A stretch of 64,000 nucleotides of DNA from Citrobacter youngae ATCC 29220 (GTDB lineage Bacteria; Pseudomonadota; Gammaproteobacteria; Enterobacterales; Enterobacteriaceae): contig NZ_GG730300.1 in the NCBI RefSeq assembly GCF_000155975.1, positions 149,558-213,557 on the forward strand. Direction: 5' to 3'. The position numbers were made by a program, and so were the translations under genes. The notes beneath the pieces were generated by a model, which searched no databases, was not told the DNA's origin, and saw only the letters and a list, made by a program, of their open reading frames with translations. This document shows, piece by piece, positions 1 to 7,088 of this stretch (positions are counted from its first letter, which is position 1; each line of letters begins with the position of its first letter).

Positions 1-8
1 GGGAACAG

Positions 9-710
9 ATGCGATATCCGGTCGATGTTTTTACAGGCAAGGTTCGGGACTATACGGGAAGTCGTCCCAGCGCGATTGCTAAAGTTCAGGTTGATGGTGA
101 GCTGATGCTGACCGAGCTGGGCCTGACGGGCGATGAACAGGCGGAAACGAAAATTCATGGCGGGCCGGATCGCGCGCTGTGCCACTATCCGCGTGAACAC
201 TATCAGCACTGGAGACAAGCGTTTCCGGAGCAAGCGGCGTTATTTGTCGCGCCCGCTTTTGGCGAGAACCTCTCCACTGAAGGGCTAACGGAAGAGAATG
301 TTTATATTGGTGATATTTTCCAATGGGGAGAGGCGTTGATTCAGGTCACGCAGCCGCGTTCGCCGTGCTTTAAGCTGAATTTCCATTTTGGTATTAGCGA
401 TATGGCAAGCCAGATGCAGAATGCGGGCAAGACGGGCTGGTTGTACAGCGTCATCGCCGCAGGCCAGGTCTCGGCGGATGCGCCGTTGATCCTGGCGTCA
501 CGCGTGAGCGACGTCAGCGTGCGGGAGGCGATTGCCATTGCCTGGCATATGCCGTTTGATGACTCGCAGTATCACCGTTTACTGTCGGCTGCCGGGTTAT
601 CGAAAAGCTGGACCAGAACAATGCAGAAACGTCGCCTGAGTGGCAGGATTGAAGATAATGCCAGACGACTATGGGGCGGCAATCCCCCTCAGGAAAGAAA
701 GGAAGTGTAA
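9..710 (+). CDS. yiiM: YiiM, MOSC-domain protein (6-hydroxyaminopurine reductase component)
   Basis: The protein (233 aa) begins MRYPVDVFTGKV and carries a MOSC domain over most of its length. The conserved HGGPDRALCHYP stretch lies near residues 50-62, and a cysteine sits in the PRSPC motif near residue 119, where MOSC proteins bind the molybdenum cofactor. In E. coli YiiM reduces N-hydroxylated bases such as 6-hydroxylaminopurine and so guards against mutagenic base analogues. The C-terminus is about nine residues longer than the 224-aa E. coli protein as I remember it, because the reading frame runs on to overlap the start of the next gene. Only eight bases lie upstream in the window, so its promoter is not visible. 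Recognition rests on overall resemblance and is firm. Confidence 0.95.
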   Translation: MRYPVDVFTGKVRDYTGSRPSAIAKVQVDGELMLTELGLTGDEQAETKIHGGPDRALCHYPREHYQHWRQAFPEQAALFVAPAFGENLSTEGLTEENVYIGDIFQWGEALIQVTQPRSPCFKLNFHFGISDMASQMQNAGKTGWLYSVIAAGQVSADAPLILASRVSDVSVREAIAIAWHMPFDDSQYHRLLSAAGLSKSWTRTMQKRRLSGRIEDNARRLWGGNPPQERKEV

Positions 711-1111
711 TGACTGAATCTGAAAATGCAGTGGCTATCGTTAAAGCGTTTCTGGTTGCTTCTATGATCCCAGACGCGGAACGCGCTGCGACGTTTATGC
801 ACCCGGAGGTGAAGATTACCTTTACCGGGCGGCGTGAGATGGTGGGCGCTGCGGATATTGCTCGCTTTAACGGTGAACGCTATAAGTGGGTAAAAAAGTC
901 GCTGGGCGAGTTTGATGCGGTAGCGCACGCAGACTGTGTGGTCGTTTATTCTAACGGCACGCTGTATGGCGAGTGGCCGGACGGACGCGCGTTTGCGGGC
1001 AATCGTTATATCGATCGTTTTGAAGTGCGTGACGGAAAAATTACCCATATGGATGTGTGGAACGACAGCGCTGAATGGCTCCTCGCCCCGGAAATTTCCC
1101 GCCAGGCGTAA
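710..1111 (+). CDS. SnoaL-like / NTF2-fold small protein
   Basis: The start is the ATG that overlaps the yiiM stop (TAATG), preceded by a strong AGGAAAG/GGAAG ribosome site inside the end of yiiM. This gives 133 aa rather than the longer frame opening at 671. The protein has the pattern of SnoaL-like NTF2-fold domains: an N-terminal helix (residues 5-35, AVAIVKAFLVASMIPDAE), a phenylalanine/glycine-rich strand (KITFTGRREMVG), and a C-terminal sheet ending YIDRFEVRDGKITHMDVWND. Such proteins are small enzymes or ligand binders. No catalytic residues can be assigned, so no reaction is proposed. The one-base overlap means it is translationally coupled to yiiM, which hints at a shared detoxification role (inference). 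E. coli K-12 has no equivalent here that I recall. Confidence 0.8.
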   Translation: MTESENAVAIVKAFLVASMIPDAERAATFMHPEVKITFTGRREMVGAADIARFNGERYKWVKKSLGEFDAVAHADCVVVYSNGTLYGEWPDGRAFAGNRYIDRFEVRDGKITHMDVWNDSAEWLLAPEISRQA

Positions 1112-1197
1112 GGCCAGCAGTTCACTTATGTAAGATAGTAAAAGATCGCCTGCTCAGAAGATGGCTTTTGAGAATGCTTCCGTAAGGATAACACCGT

Positions 1198-1500
1198 TCA
1201 CTTAAGATGCTTTGAGTGAACGGAATAATGGTTTTTTGAGATTCGAAAACTTCTCTTTTTGGGCCGTTTTCTCTTTTCTGGCAGGATAAATTGTCTCACA
1301 TTCTCCCGCATTTTCTTCAGCTTCGTTGGGATCGTCCCTGGTTTGCCCAGCGAATATACCCCATTCGTCATACTCGGCTCGACAAGCGGGTCGAGTTTTT
1401 CCGGCGTCAGGCCACATTGCCTCAGCCACTGATGACTCGCGTCACTGACTGCGTTCTGTTGTAACTCCCTCTCCAGCAGGGCGACCAGTATTTTATCCAA
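1198..1500 (-). pseudogene. Rhs core remnant (end of the island)
   Basis: The frame encodes LLERELQQNAVSDASHQW and then LRQCGLTPEKL, which aligns with the Rhs core segment just before the HLYHCDHRG repeat in the intact Rhs protein of this window. After VEP the reading shifts: the next recognisable core piece, CRAEYDEWG, lies in another frame. The stretch between, including [13 protein letters not shown], is deleted. The remainder is basic nonsense-like sequence and no start codon with a ribosome site is present. It is the most decayed and most distal piece of the Rhs train and should make no functional protein. Its 5' end overlaps the 3' end of the neighbouring immunity gene by a few bases. 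Confidence 0.75.
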
Positions 1501-1741
1501 AATAACGGCAAATTACATTATAAATGGAGTATATCCCATTAGCTAAAAATAAGAATGAAATATAACGTGACCATCCTCCGCCAGAATAAAAAAATAAACA
1601 TGTTGATATCGATATCATACTACATACTATTGCGACAATGAATAGTTTGTAATATTCAGTCTCATTTATGGCTGTCACACTAATTGCCGTTAATGCAATG
1701 ATTGAAGCGATAAGCCCAACGATGAAAATTAAATTTTTCAT
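1493..1741 (-). CDS. Small membrane protein, probable immunity protein of orphan Rhs tip B
   Basis: The predicted protein (82 aa) has three hydrophobic segments: residues 3-24 ([19 protein letters not shown]), about 31-51 ([20 protein letters not shown]) and 57-78. It therefore looks like an inner-membrane protein with little soluble mass. Its ATG overlaps the stop of the Rhs tip upstream as ATGA, the arrangement usual for rhs toxin/immunity pairs. I do not recognise the family. Membrane-embedded immunity proteins generally protect against toxins that act on the inner membrane or from the periplasm, so toxin B may be membrane-active (inference). Sequence is AT-rich compared with the Rhs cores. 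Confidence 0.6.
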   Translation of the reverse strand: MKNLIFIVGLIASIIALTAISVTAINETEYYKLFIVAIVCSMISISTCLFFYSGGGWSRYISFLFLANGIYSIYNVICRYFG

Positions 1742-2244
1742 TTGGACGTTCCACTATTTGTTGTAGTGCTGCTTCCCCTTGACGATGAGGCACCGAATCC
1801 CATTGTAGTAACTGCACCATCTCTTTTCGGGGCAGTGGTTGACTGGCCGGGAGCTTCTTTAAATTGACGTTGGCTCCAGCTTCGACAAATATCATCATAA
1901 CCATAGTAACTACTATCACCAATTTTTCCATCCATCAAATTTTTAAAGGCTTTATCTTGTTCGGATGTTGTTGTTTTATAGGCATCAATCACGCCTCCGT
2001 GATTTACATCATTATAGACTTCACCTGTAATGATGCCACTCAACCCATAACTGTATGAATAATAATCCCCATTAGGATCACCGACATTTACGCTTTGATG
2101 AAGATCCGGTTCACTTGATGCTGCACCCTCCAGCCCAATTGGGTCCTGGGTGATATACCGGCCCAGTCCCGGACTGTAGTACCGGTGGCGGTTGTAGTGC
2201 AGTCCGGATTCGTCGTCATACTGCTGTCCCGGCAGGCGGATTCG
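1738..2244 (-). pseudogene. Orphan Rhs C-terminal tip B (displaced toxin)
   Basis: The reading frame is open from 2244 down to the stop at 1738. The first 40 codons are the end of an Rhs core ([18 protein letters not shown], then [13 protein letters not shown]). They are followed by a variable tip of about 128 residues containing [16 protein letters not shown] and a Ser/Thr/Gly-rich tail. The core part starts abruptly at an AT-rich junction near 2245, with no start codon and no N-terminal Rhs cage, so this is a displaced rhs-CT segment of the kind left when a new tip recombines into an rhs gene. The tip matches no toxin family I know. It ends in an ATGA overlap with its immunity gene. It could be reactivated by recombination through the shared core sequence. 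Confidence 0.75.
2126..2244 (-). repeat. Rhs core-end direct repeat 1
   Basis: First copy of the repeated segment encoding the last part of the Rhs core (RLPGQQYD...ESGL, NRHRYY, DPIGL). Further copies lie near 3141-3413, 4372-4554, 6461-6585 and inside the intact rhs at 7557-7823. All are on the same strand, so they can serve as recombination sites for exchanging toxin tips. Confidence 0.75.
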
Positions 2245-2311
2245 TTTTTTTATCCTCTTTGGAACAAAAAATCTATTATATTAAGACAAAAACAATCAAG
2301 CATACATTCTT

Positions 2312-2602
2312 TCAACTATATTTGGTCGGAAATATACATCCGTGCCCCTCAGCCCATAGTGAAATTCCTGCAGTAAAAAAAAACAATAATGCCCCTCCAT
2401 AAATACACACCAATATAGTAATGGAAAAAATCTTATCCTTAAAGCTAAAAACATGTCGATACATTTCAAAAATACCAGAAAACGTGTTCATATCAATTTT
2501 TTTCCTCCTGCAAAAAATAAAACCATAACTTATTGATGTTATGAGCATAATGAATATCAAGGTAAATAAAATAAATCTTATATATGTTATTTTTTCGCAC
2601 AT
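2312..2602 (-). CDS. Two-span membrane protein, probable immunity protein of orphan Rhs tip C
   Basis: The protein (96 aa) has two clear hydrophobic stretches, residues 8-30 (IRFILFTLIFIMLITSISYG) and about 60-84 (FSITILVCIYGGALLFFFTA), separated by a basic loop (CRRKKIDMN). The gene starts nine bases after the Rhs tip C stop and runs in the same direction, the place of an immunity gene. I recognise no family. A membrane location suggests that the cognate toxin is met in the periplasm or at the inner membrane (inference). The sequence is strongly AT-rich, unlike the GC-rich Rhs core, as is usual for horizontally shuffled toxin/immunity cargo. Confidence 0.6.
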   Translation of the reverse strand: MCEKITYIRFILFTLIFIMLITSISYGFIFCRRKKIDMNTFSGIFEMYRHVFSFKDKIFSITILVCIYGGALLFFFTAGISLWAEGHGCIFPTKYS

Positions 2603-2611
2603 AGAGACTCA

Positions 2612-3436
2612 CTAGTAAACAGGGATAGATACACTTGATGTATATGGGGCTTTTAACTCAGGGCCTATGCCAGTACCACTTCCAATATAAACCTCTGGCC
2701 ATTTTGTGGTTTGTGTAACCTCAATGGATACAAAACCTAACCCAATGGCAAAACCTGCATTGGTTTTTAAATCCTTAGCATCCGAACTTCTAAATTTAAG
2801 CCCACATGTTAGGGAGCCTCGTAAACCAATTGCAGCTAAAGGGGCACCAATTAATACATTCCCACCATTTTTTTCATTGTACGAGTAACTTCCAGAAAGA
2901 CCGCTACCCAATGCGGCTATCCCTGAGACTCGGCACTCTCTCGATATAGATGATGGTGGTGGTAATGGTGCCAGAGCTTTAACCATTTGATCTGTAGACG
3001 CTCCATTTTGAGCCATCCATAAACCAAGAGATGCGCGTTCGGTAGTTGCGCTCCCCATATTAATACTATTCCATGGTTGTAATCCTAAGGGATCTATCTT
3101 CCTAATAGGATTTCGTGGGTATGTATACGGGTTTAAACCGCCTTCCAGCCCTATAGGATCCAGGGTGAGATACCGATCCTGCCCCGGGCTGTCGTACCGG
3201 TGGCGGTTGTAATACAACCCCGACTCCTCATCACACTGCTGTCCCGGCAGCCGTATCAGCCGTTGCAGATTGTGCGGATTATCTTCCCGCAGCACGTTAC
3301 CCCATTCGTCATATTCCGCGCGCCAGCTGATGGCGCCGTCCTGGTTTATCAGCGCCAGCGGCAGGCCCCGGTGGTCGCAGTGGTACAGGTGGAATTTACG
3401 CCGCGGCGTGTACACCGGTGCCAGCTGGTTCAGCAT
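2612..3436 (-). CDS. Orphan Rhs C-terminal protein C (core end plus toxin tip)
   Basis: This 274-aa frame starts at an ATG ([15 protein letters not shown]) with AGGA five bases upstream, at an internal methionine of the usual Rhs core. It keeps [24 protein letters not shown], the GLYYNRHRY segment and two DPxGL motifs near residues 93-97 and 114-118. After the second DPLGL comes a variable tip of about 155 residues rich in glycine and serine ([15 protein letters not shown] and later [10 protein letters not shown]). I do not recognise this tip. Several normally invariant core residues have drifted (QQC for [12 protein letters not shown] for [13 protein letters not shown] for TQDP), so this copy is not under core-function selection. 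With an apparent ribosome site it could be translated on its own, but without PAAR or cage it has no delivery route. Confidence 0.65.
   Translation of the reverse strand: MLNQLAPVYTPRRKFHLYHCDHRGLPLALINQDGAISWRAEYDEWGNVLREDNPHNLQRLIRLPGQQCDEESGLYYNRHRYDSPGQDRYLTLDPIGLEGGLNPYTYPRNPIRKIDPLGLQPWNSINMGSATTERASLGLWMAQNGASTDQMVKALAPLPPPSSISRECRVSGIAALGSGLSGSYSYNEKNGGNVLIGAPLAAIGLRGSLTCGLKFRSSDAKDLKTNAGFAIGLGFVSIEVTQTTKWPEVYIGSGTGIGPELKAPYTSSVSIPVY
3141..3413 (-). repeat. Rhs core-end direct repeat 2
   Basis: Second and longest displaced copy of the Rhs core end, from the HLYHCDHRG motif to DPIGLEGG. It is collinear with the intact rhs at 7557-7823 and has scattered substitutions. Confidence 0.75.
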
Positions 3437-3576
3437 TCATTCCTGTATCAGGCCACACTAAAGTTCTTCACTTCACCCGGGCATATTTACAATTATATGA
3501 AAAGGTCTTTGGTGATTTCATCGAAAATTTACCTTTTATTTATTGGAAACATCAATATATTTACCTTATGTAAGCA

Positions 3577-3912
3577 TCATTCATACACAACCTTTATATT
3601 TTTAAATGTTAGATTCAGATATCCATCGGTAAAATAAAGAAAGAATTTATATTTTGATTTGTTGCTGACTTTTTTTACATAACCATTGCTAATATTTCCT
3701 GCGTTACGGTTATCATTAATTTCTGTTACATCCATAGTCATGGTTAAATTTTCAACACTTATAAACTCCACATTTAATTCATTACGTTTATTATCATTGT
3801 AAACACTGACGGATATCATCAGATTGATGCTTCCATCTTTACAACTCAGTCGTGAGTCTAAAAACACCCCATCATGCCACTCAATCTCATTAAGAATATT
3901 ATATTCATTCAT
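3577..3912 (-). CDS. Probable immunity protein of orphan Rhs tip D
   Basis: The protein (111 aa) is soluble-looking and beta-rich, with no signal peptide or membrane span. It opens MNEYNILNEIEWHDGVFL. The WHDG motif near residue 13 resembles FHDS at the same place in the broken immunity gene at 4639-5082, so the two may be distant relatives. It starts 17 bases after the stop of Rhs tip D and is transcribed with it. The open frame is intact even though its toxin upstream carries an amber codon, consistent with selection for protection rather than attack (inference). The exact family is not recognised. Confidence 0.6.
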   Translation of the reverse strand: MNEYNILNEIEWHDGVFLDSRLSCKDGSINLMISVSVYNDNKRNELNVEFISVENLTMTMDVTEINDNRNAGNISNGYVKKVSNKSKYKFFLYFTDGYLNLTFKNIKVVYE

Positions 3913-3929
3913 TGCATAATACCTTTTTA

Positions 3930-4649
3930 TTACGGAGTTACCGCATTAACGGGAATTGTTGGCCAAAGAGGCGGGGCAAGCGAAGGTATCATTCGAATCA
4001 CTCGATATATAATATACCCCATACCAATAGTAGCTCCAGTTGCAACAACCACCTGTGCAGTGGATGTCTCTGAGTCTTTACATGCTAGTTTACTTTGTTC
4101 TGGCTCGAAACCATACCTTCTTGCACATTTTTTAATAGAATTTGGTGCGGATGAGTAATCATCTCCGTGAGATTGACCACCAAATTCACCCATTACTCCG
4201 CTTCCATTTTTGCATTCCCAGTGCAAATGTCTCCCATCGCCAACCGCATCTCCATCAATACGAATGCGACAACCTTTGCCACAGTCTTTCCATTTTCCAG
4301 ATATATGAGCTAAGCCTAGCGGATCAATCCAATTAACTGGATTATTTTTAACATAGCTGTATGAGTTCAACCCGCCTTTCAGCCCAATCGGGTCCTAGGT
4401 GATATACCTTCCCGTCCCCGGATTGTAGTACCGGTGGCGGTTGTAGTGCAGCCCCGACTCCTCATCATACTGCTGGCCAGGCAGGCGTATCAGCTGCTGC
4501 AGATTATGTGGATTATCTTCCCGCAGCACGTTGCCCCATTCATCATGCTCCGCGTGCCGTAGCTCCTTTTCCAGCCCACACAGCAATACCATCAGCTTCG
4601 GCACATTTCGACTTTGACCGGCTGTGTGAAGACGATTGTTATCTTTCAT
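3930..4649 (-). pseudogene. Orphan Rhs tip D with an in-frame amber codon
   Basis: The 5' part (from about 4600) is Rhs core with an internal deletion that joins [12 protein letters not shown] to [10 protein letters not shown]. It then continues normally ([18 protein letters not shown]). At 4395-4397 the usual glutamine of [10 protein letters not shown] has become TAG. Eight codons later the same frame goes on through [19 protein letters not shown] into a variable tip of about 125 residues. The tip has a histidine/cysteine-rich region (CRIRID, GRHLHWECK, SHGDDY, CARRYGF) and a hydrophobic tail ending PPLWPTIPVNAVTP. I recall similar RIRID/HLHWECK tips in other enteric Rhs proteins but not an established activity. 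Without amber suppression no toxin is made from the core start, though an internal start near 4370 would still give the tip. Confidence 0.75.
4372..4554 (-). repeat. Rhs core-end direct repeat 3
   Basis: Third displaced copy of the Rhs core end (YDEWG-like to DPIGLKGG), with the amber mutation inside it at 4395-4397. It shares an extension into the tip (NSYSYVKNN) with the copy at 6461-6585. Confidence 0.75.
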
Positions 4650-5082
4650 GCCGTAGTAAAAACTGACGATTGACAGTTCGTTGACTTCCTGTAATTTCTA
4701 AAGAAAAGGATGATGCGCCAAAATTAATACAACTATCATGACTATTTGTATAAATACCCCACAAAAAATAATTATCTGCAATAGGGGAGTGTATTTTGGT
4801 TTTCGTTATATCGGTAATATAAAGTCCTGAAGCATGTCCAGAGAAAAAACTATTATTTGTCTCCCCCCAATCAATAGATATCTTTAAGTCGGTTACTTCA
4901 TGGAATTTCAATAACGCGCTGGAAATAACAAAATTTATTTCATTGCTATCTGTTTTGATTCATTCATATATATAGTCAATATCCAATGCTATGTCTGAAG
5001 AAAACTCTCCAGGTTCAGAATAAAAAACAATGCCATGAATTAAGCTGTCATGAAAATCATCTTCGTTTAAATTATGTTTCAT
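4639..5082 (-). pseudogene. Immunity gene of Rhs tip E, broken by an opal codon
   Basis: Reading starts at the ATG at 5082 (MKHNLNEDDFHDSLIHGIVF) after a GGGA ribosome site. It runs about 40 codons to a TGA at 4960-4962, then continues in the same frame for over 100 codons (IKTDSNEINF, later LKISIDWGETNNSFF and ITGSQRTV) to a TAA at 4639. A single TGG-to-TGA change would explain the break. The restored protein would be about 146 aa, soluble, with an FHDS motif near residue 10 that recalls WHDG in the neighbouring immunity gene. It starts 20 bases after the Rhs tip E stop. A sequencing error at one base cannot be excluded. Confidence 0.7.
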
Positions 5083-5102
5083 AAGTATCCCAGTGATTTT
5101 TA

Positions 5103-5745
5103 TTAAGGTAAACCACAGCCACCAAAAACGTGTGTCTGAGGGTGGCACTTATATGTTTTGGGGTTCTGATTATTAATATCATAATGCCAGTGCACAGGAC
5201 TGCTAGTTAAAACCATGCAACCATGGGCTCCATCGGCTAAACCTCTACCTTCGTGTTTTTCAGTATGTATTTCTATATTATATTTTTCTCCTGCAGGAGG
5301 AGCATATGGTGGACACTCATCTTCCTCACTATTACTAAAAGTTTTATTTAACCATTTTCGGCTTTTGCCAGTTCCGTCATCTCCGTTTCGATTCTGACAA
5401 ACGGCGTGAAGCTGCCCGGTGTGTAAATCGTCTACGTGGTCGTCAGCTTGTCGCCGTCCCATACCACCTCCGGCACGGGGTTAAGCCAGATCCTAGTGAG
5501 GCTTTCCCGTTCAGTCTTGCTTTTTCATATCCGTTTACCGACGCGGCGGTCCTGCGGGTCATACAAATAACGGCTTTCCGTCAGCGACTACCTCTGCTGC
5601 GCACGGACGTAATGCGCCAGCCTGTGCCGGTTATCATAATGGTGGCGCCGTCACGGATGCGCCGTTCGTCTTTTTCTGTCAGCCTGCCGCGCTCATTGTA
5701 CTGCCAGCACTCAGCAGCTTCACTGTTCACCATGCACGGTTTTTA
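5103..5745 (-). pseudogene. Decayed Rhs core fragment and toxin tip E
   Basis: From about 5745 to 5400 the sequence is recognisably Rhs core at the DNA level: pieces matching the intact gene around 8100-8400 and 9080-9130, such as WDGDKLTTT and TIYTPGSFTPFVRIET. It carries several stops and frame changes. From about 5370 to 5103 one frame is open and encodes a tip with ECPPYAPPAGEKYNIEIH, HEGRGLADGAHGCM and a C-terminal HVFGGCGLP. The histidine/cysteine content suggests a nuclease- or hydrolase-like tip, but I recognise no family. The core and the tip are no longer joined in one frame. The broken gene at 4639-5082 sits in the immunity position. Confidence 0.7.
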
Positions 5746-6048
5746 TTAGAAAGATGATTCCAGACCACAATCATAATTTTTTGCCTGCCGTATGTAATTT
5801 CGAACATCATTCGCCATGAGTTGGTCTGGGTCTAAATATGTTAATTTAATCAATAGTGCTAACTCGTTTCTATCTGGAACGCGTTTTAACCACCAATGAA
5901 AAGCGCCATTGCGATCGTGTTCTGAGCCTTGTTCATCCCCATCTTGATAGTTTTTTACTTGGATGAAATAAAGTTCATCAGGGTACATGTTGTAGATTTT
6001 CCACTCAATTGGGAAATTCATTTTTTTTAGAAACTCATCTTTATTCAT
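5746..6048 (-). CDS. Probable immunity protein of orphan Rhs tip F
   Basis: The protein (100 aa) is acidic and soluble, with FHWWLKRVPDRNELALLI followed by LTYLDPDQLMANDVRNYI, a helix-rich layout. The ATG at 6048 overlaps the stop of the frame-restored Rhs tip F as ATGA, with an AAGGAG ribosome site just upstream. This coupling identifies it as the immunity partner. I have a vague memory of similar short FHWWLKR proteins beside rhs genes but cannot name a family. The gene is intact while its toxin is frameshifted. Confidence 0.65.
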   Translation of the reverse strand: MNKDEFLKKMNFPIEWKIYNMYPDELYFIQVKNYQDGDEQGSEHDRNGAFHWWLKRVPDRNELALLIKLTYLDPDQLMANDVRNYIRQAKNYDCGLESSF

Positions 6049-6590
6049 TTCTTACTCCTTATATAGCTGGCGGGGTCAAATCTCCCCCCCATGTCTTCAT
6101 AATTTTGACATGATACTAATTCTCCACGTTGACACATTTCACCTGCTACGTCTCGGACCGACATATAATCACCAAGCACTCCCAGTAATTTACCATATTT
6201 AAATATATGCTTTTGTCTCTCAGATAATATTTTTTAGCTTCATCGGTTAGTTTCTTACAAAAAGATTTCTGTTCTGCTGAGCACCTACTTTTACGAACTC
6301 TTGATATGCGAAACCATTCACCCTTTACAGGATCGATGCCATGTAACTCAACAGTTAATTTCATAAATTATTTCCAATTATATTCTGTAGTGGGTGAAAT
6401 ATTTTCTTTACAACCTCGACAATTAACTGATTATTTTTAACATAACTGTATGAGTTCAACCCACCTTCCAACCCTATCGGATCCTGGGTGAGATACCGAC
6501 CCTGCCCCGGGCTGTAGTACCGGTGCCGGTTATAATACAGCCCCGTTTCTTCATCATACTACTGTCCCGGCACTCTGATTAACCTAGGTT
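6045..6590 (-). pseudogene. Orphan Rhs tip F, frameshifted
   Basis: The 5' part is an Rhs core end ([34 protein letters not shown]) with a stop in place of a glutamine (PGQ-stop-YDEE). The toxin part follows in a different frame. From 6364 an open frame reads [18 protein letters not shown] and TDEAKKYYLRDK, but the A6 run at 6230-6235 appears to have lost one base. With seven A's the frame would continue KKILSERQKHIFKYGKLL and MCQRGELVSCQNYEDMGG, ending RSKK with TGA exactly overlapping the immunity ATG. There is thus one clear -1 frameshift plus a damaged core/tip junction. The restored tip would have about 105 residues downstream of 6364; its activity is unknown. Confidence 0.7.
6461..6585 (-). 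repeat. Rhs core-end direct repeat 4
   Basis: Fourth displaced copy of the Rhs core end, including [14 protein letters not shown] and the SYSYVKNN extension shared with repeat 3. It is followed upstream (6590-6707) by AT-rich sequence in which I see no gene. Confidence 0.7.
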
Positions 6591-6707
6591 GTGTAAGTTT
6601 GTTTCACTGACCATTTTATTTACTCACCAAGAACTCCTTTGCGTTGCACTGAGAATATGTATACCTCTTCGGTATATAATTTATTGTTATTTTTCATTGT
6701 TCTCACT

Positions 6708-7088
6708 TCATTCAGTGTCACCATCATTTTTCACCAATAAATATATCAATTCACATAAAGCAGGGTCATTTTTCGATAATTGTACTGAGCTTGTATTTTC
6801 TTTTAATTGATTAATTGTTATAATGCCAGAATCATTACAAACAATAGATCCAGATATTGATGTTAATTTTAGTTTTGGGGCATAGCTTTTCATGTCATAA
6901 GACCACCCAGATAAATTTTCTTTTTCCAAAAATAGTTCCTTCACCCTATTGCCTAAAATATTTCCTTGTTTAATCTCTTTTCCAGAATCATATAAATAAT
7001 AATGATATGAATTAGATAGGAAATCTATCGGCACACTAGTTTTATACCAAGGTATGAAACTTAAAATAAGGAATGCAAATTTATTCAT
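6708..7088 (-). CDS. Probable immunity protein of the intact Rhs effector
   Basis: The protein (126 aa) starts with a hydrophobic segment ([15 protein letters not shown], residues 1-15) that looks like a signal anchor or an uncleaved signal peptide. It is followed by a polar domain with two cysteines (IVCNDSG near 83 and ALCELIYLL near 113). Its ATG overlaps the rhs stop as ATGA, so toxin and immunity are translationally coupled. An exported immunity protein implies that the effector is neutralised in the periplasm, which fits a cell-wall or membrane target (inference). The family is not recognised. Low GC content contrasts sharply with the rhs core next to it. Confidence 0.7.
   Translation of the reverse strand: MNKFAFLILSFIPWYKTSVPIDFLSNSYHYYLYDSGKEIKQGNILGNRVKELFLEKENLSGWSYDMKSYAPKLKLTSISGSIVCNDSGIITINQLKENTSSVQLSKNDPALCELIYLLVKNDGDTE

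Noticed and set aside
1680-1931. An 83-codon minus-strand frame overlapping the toxin B end and its immunity gene
   Set aside because: It runs in another frame across both genes; the ATGA-coupled pair fits Rhs organisation better.
1198-6600. An insertion sequence as the cause of the Rhs fragment array
   Set aside because: I saw no transposase frame, terminal inverted repeats or H-repeat gene in the region; the pattern fits tip displacement by recombination.
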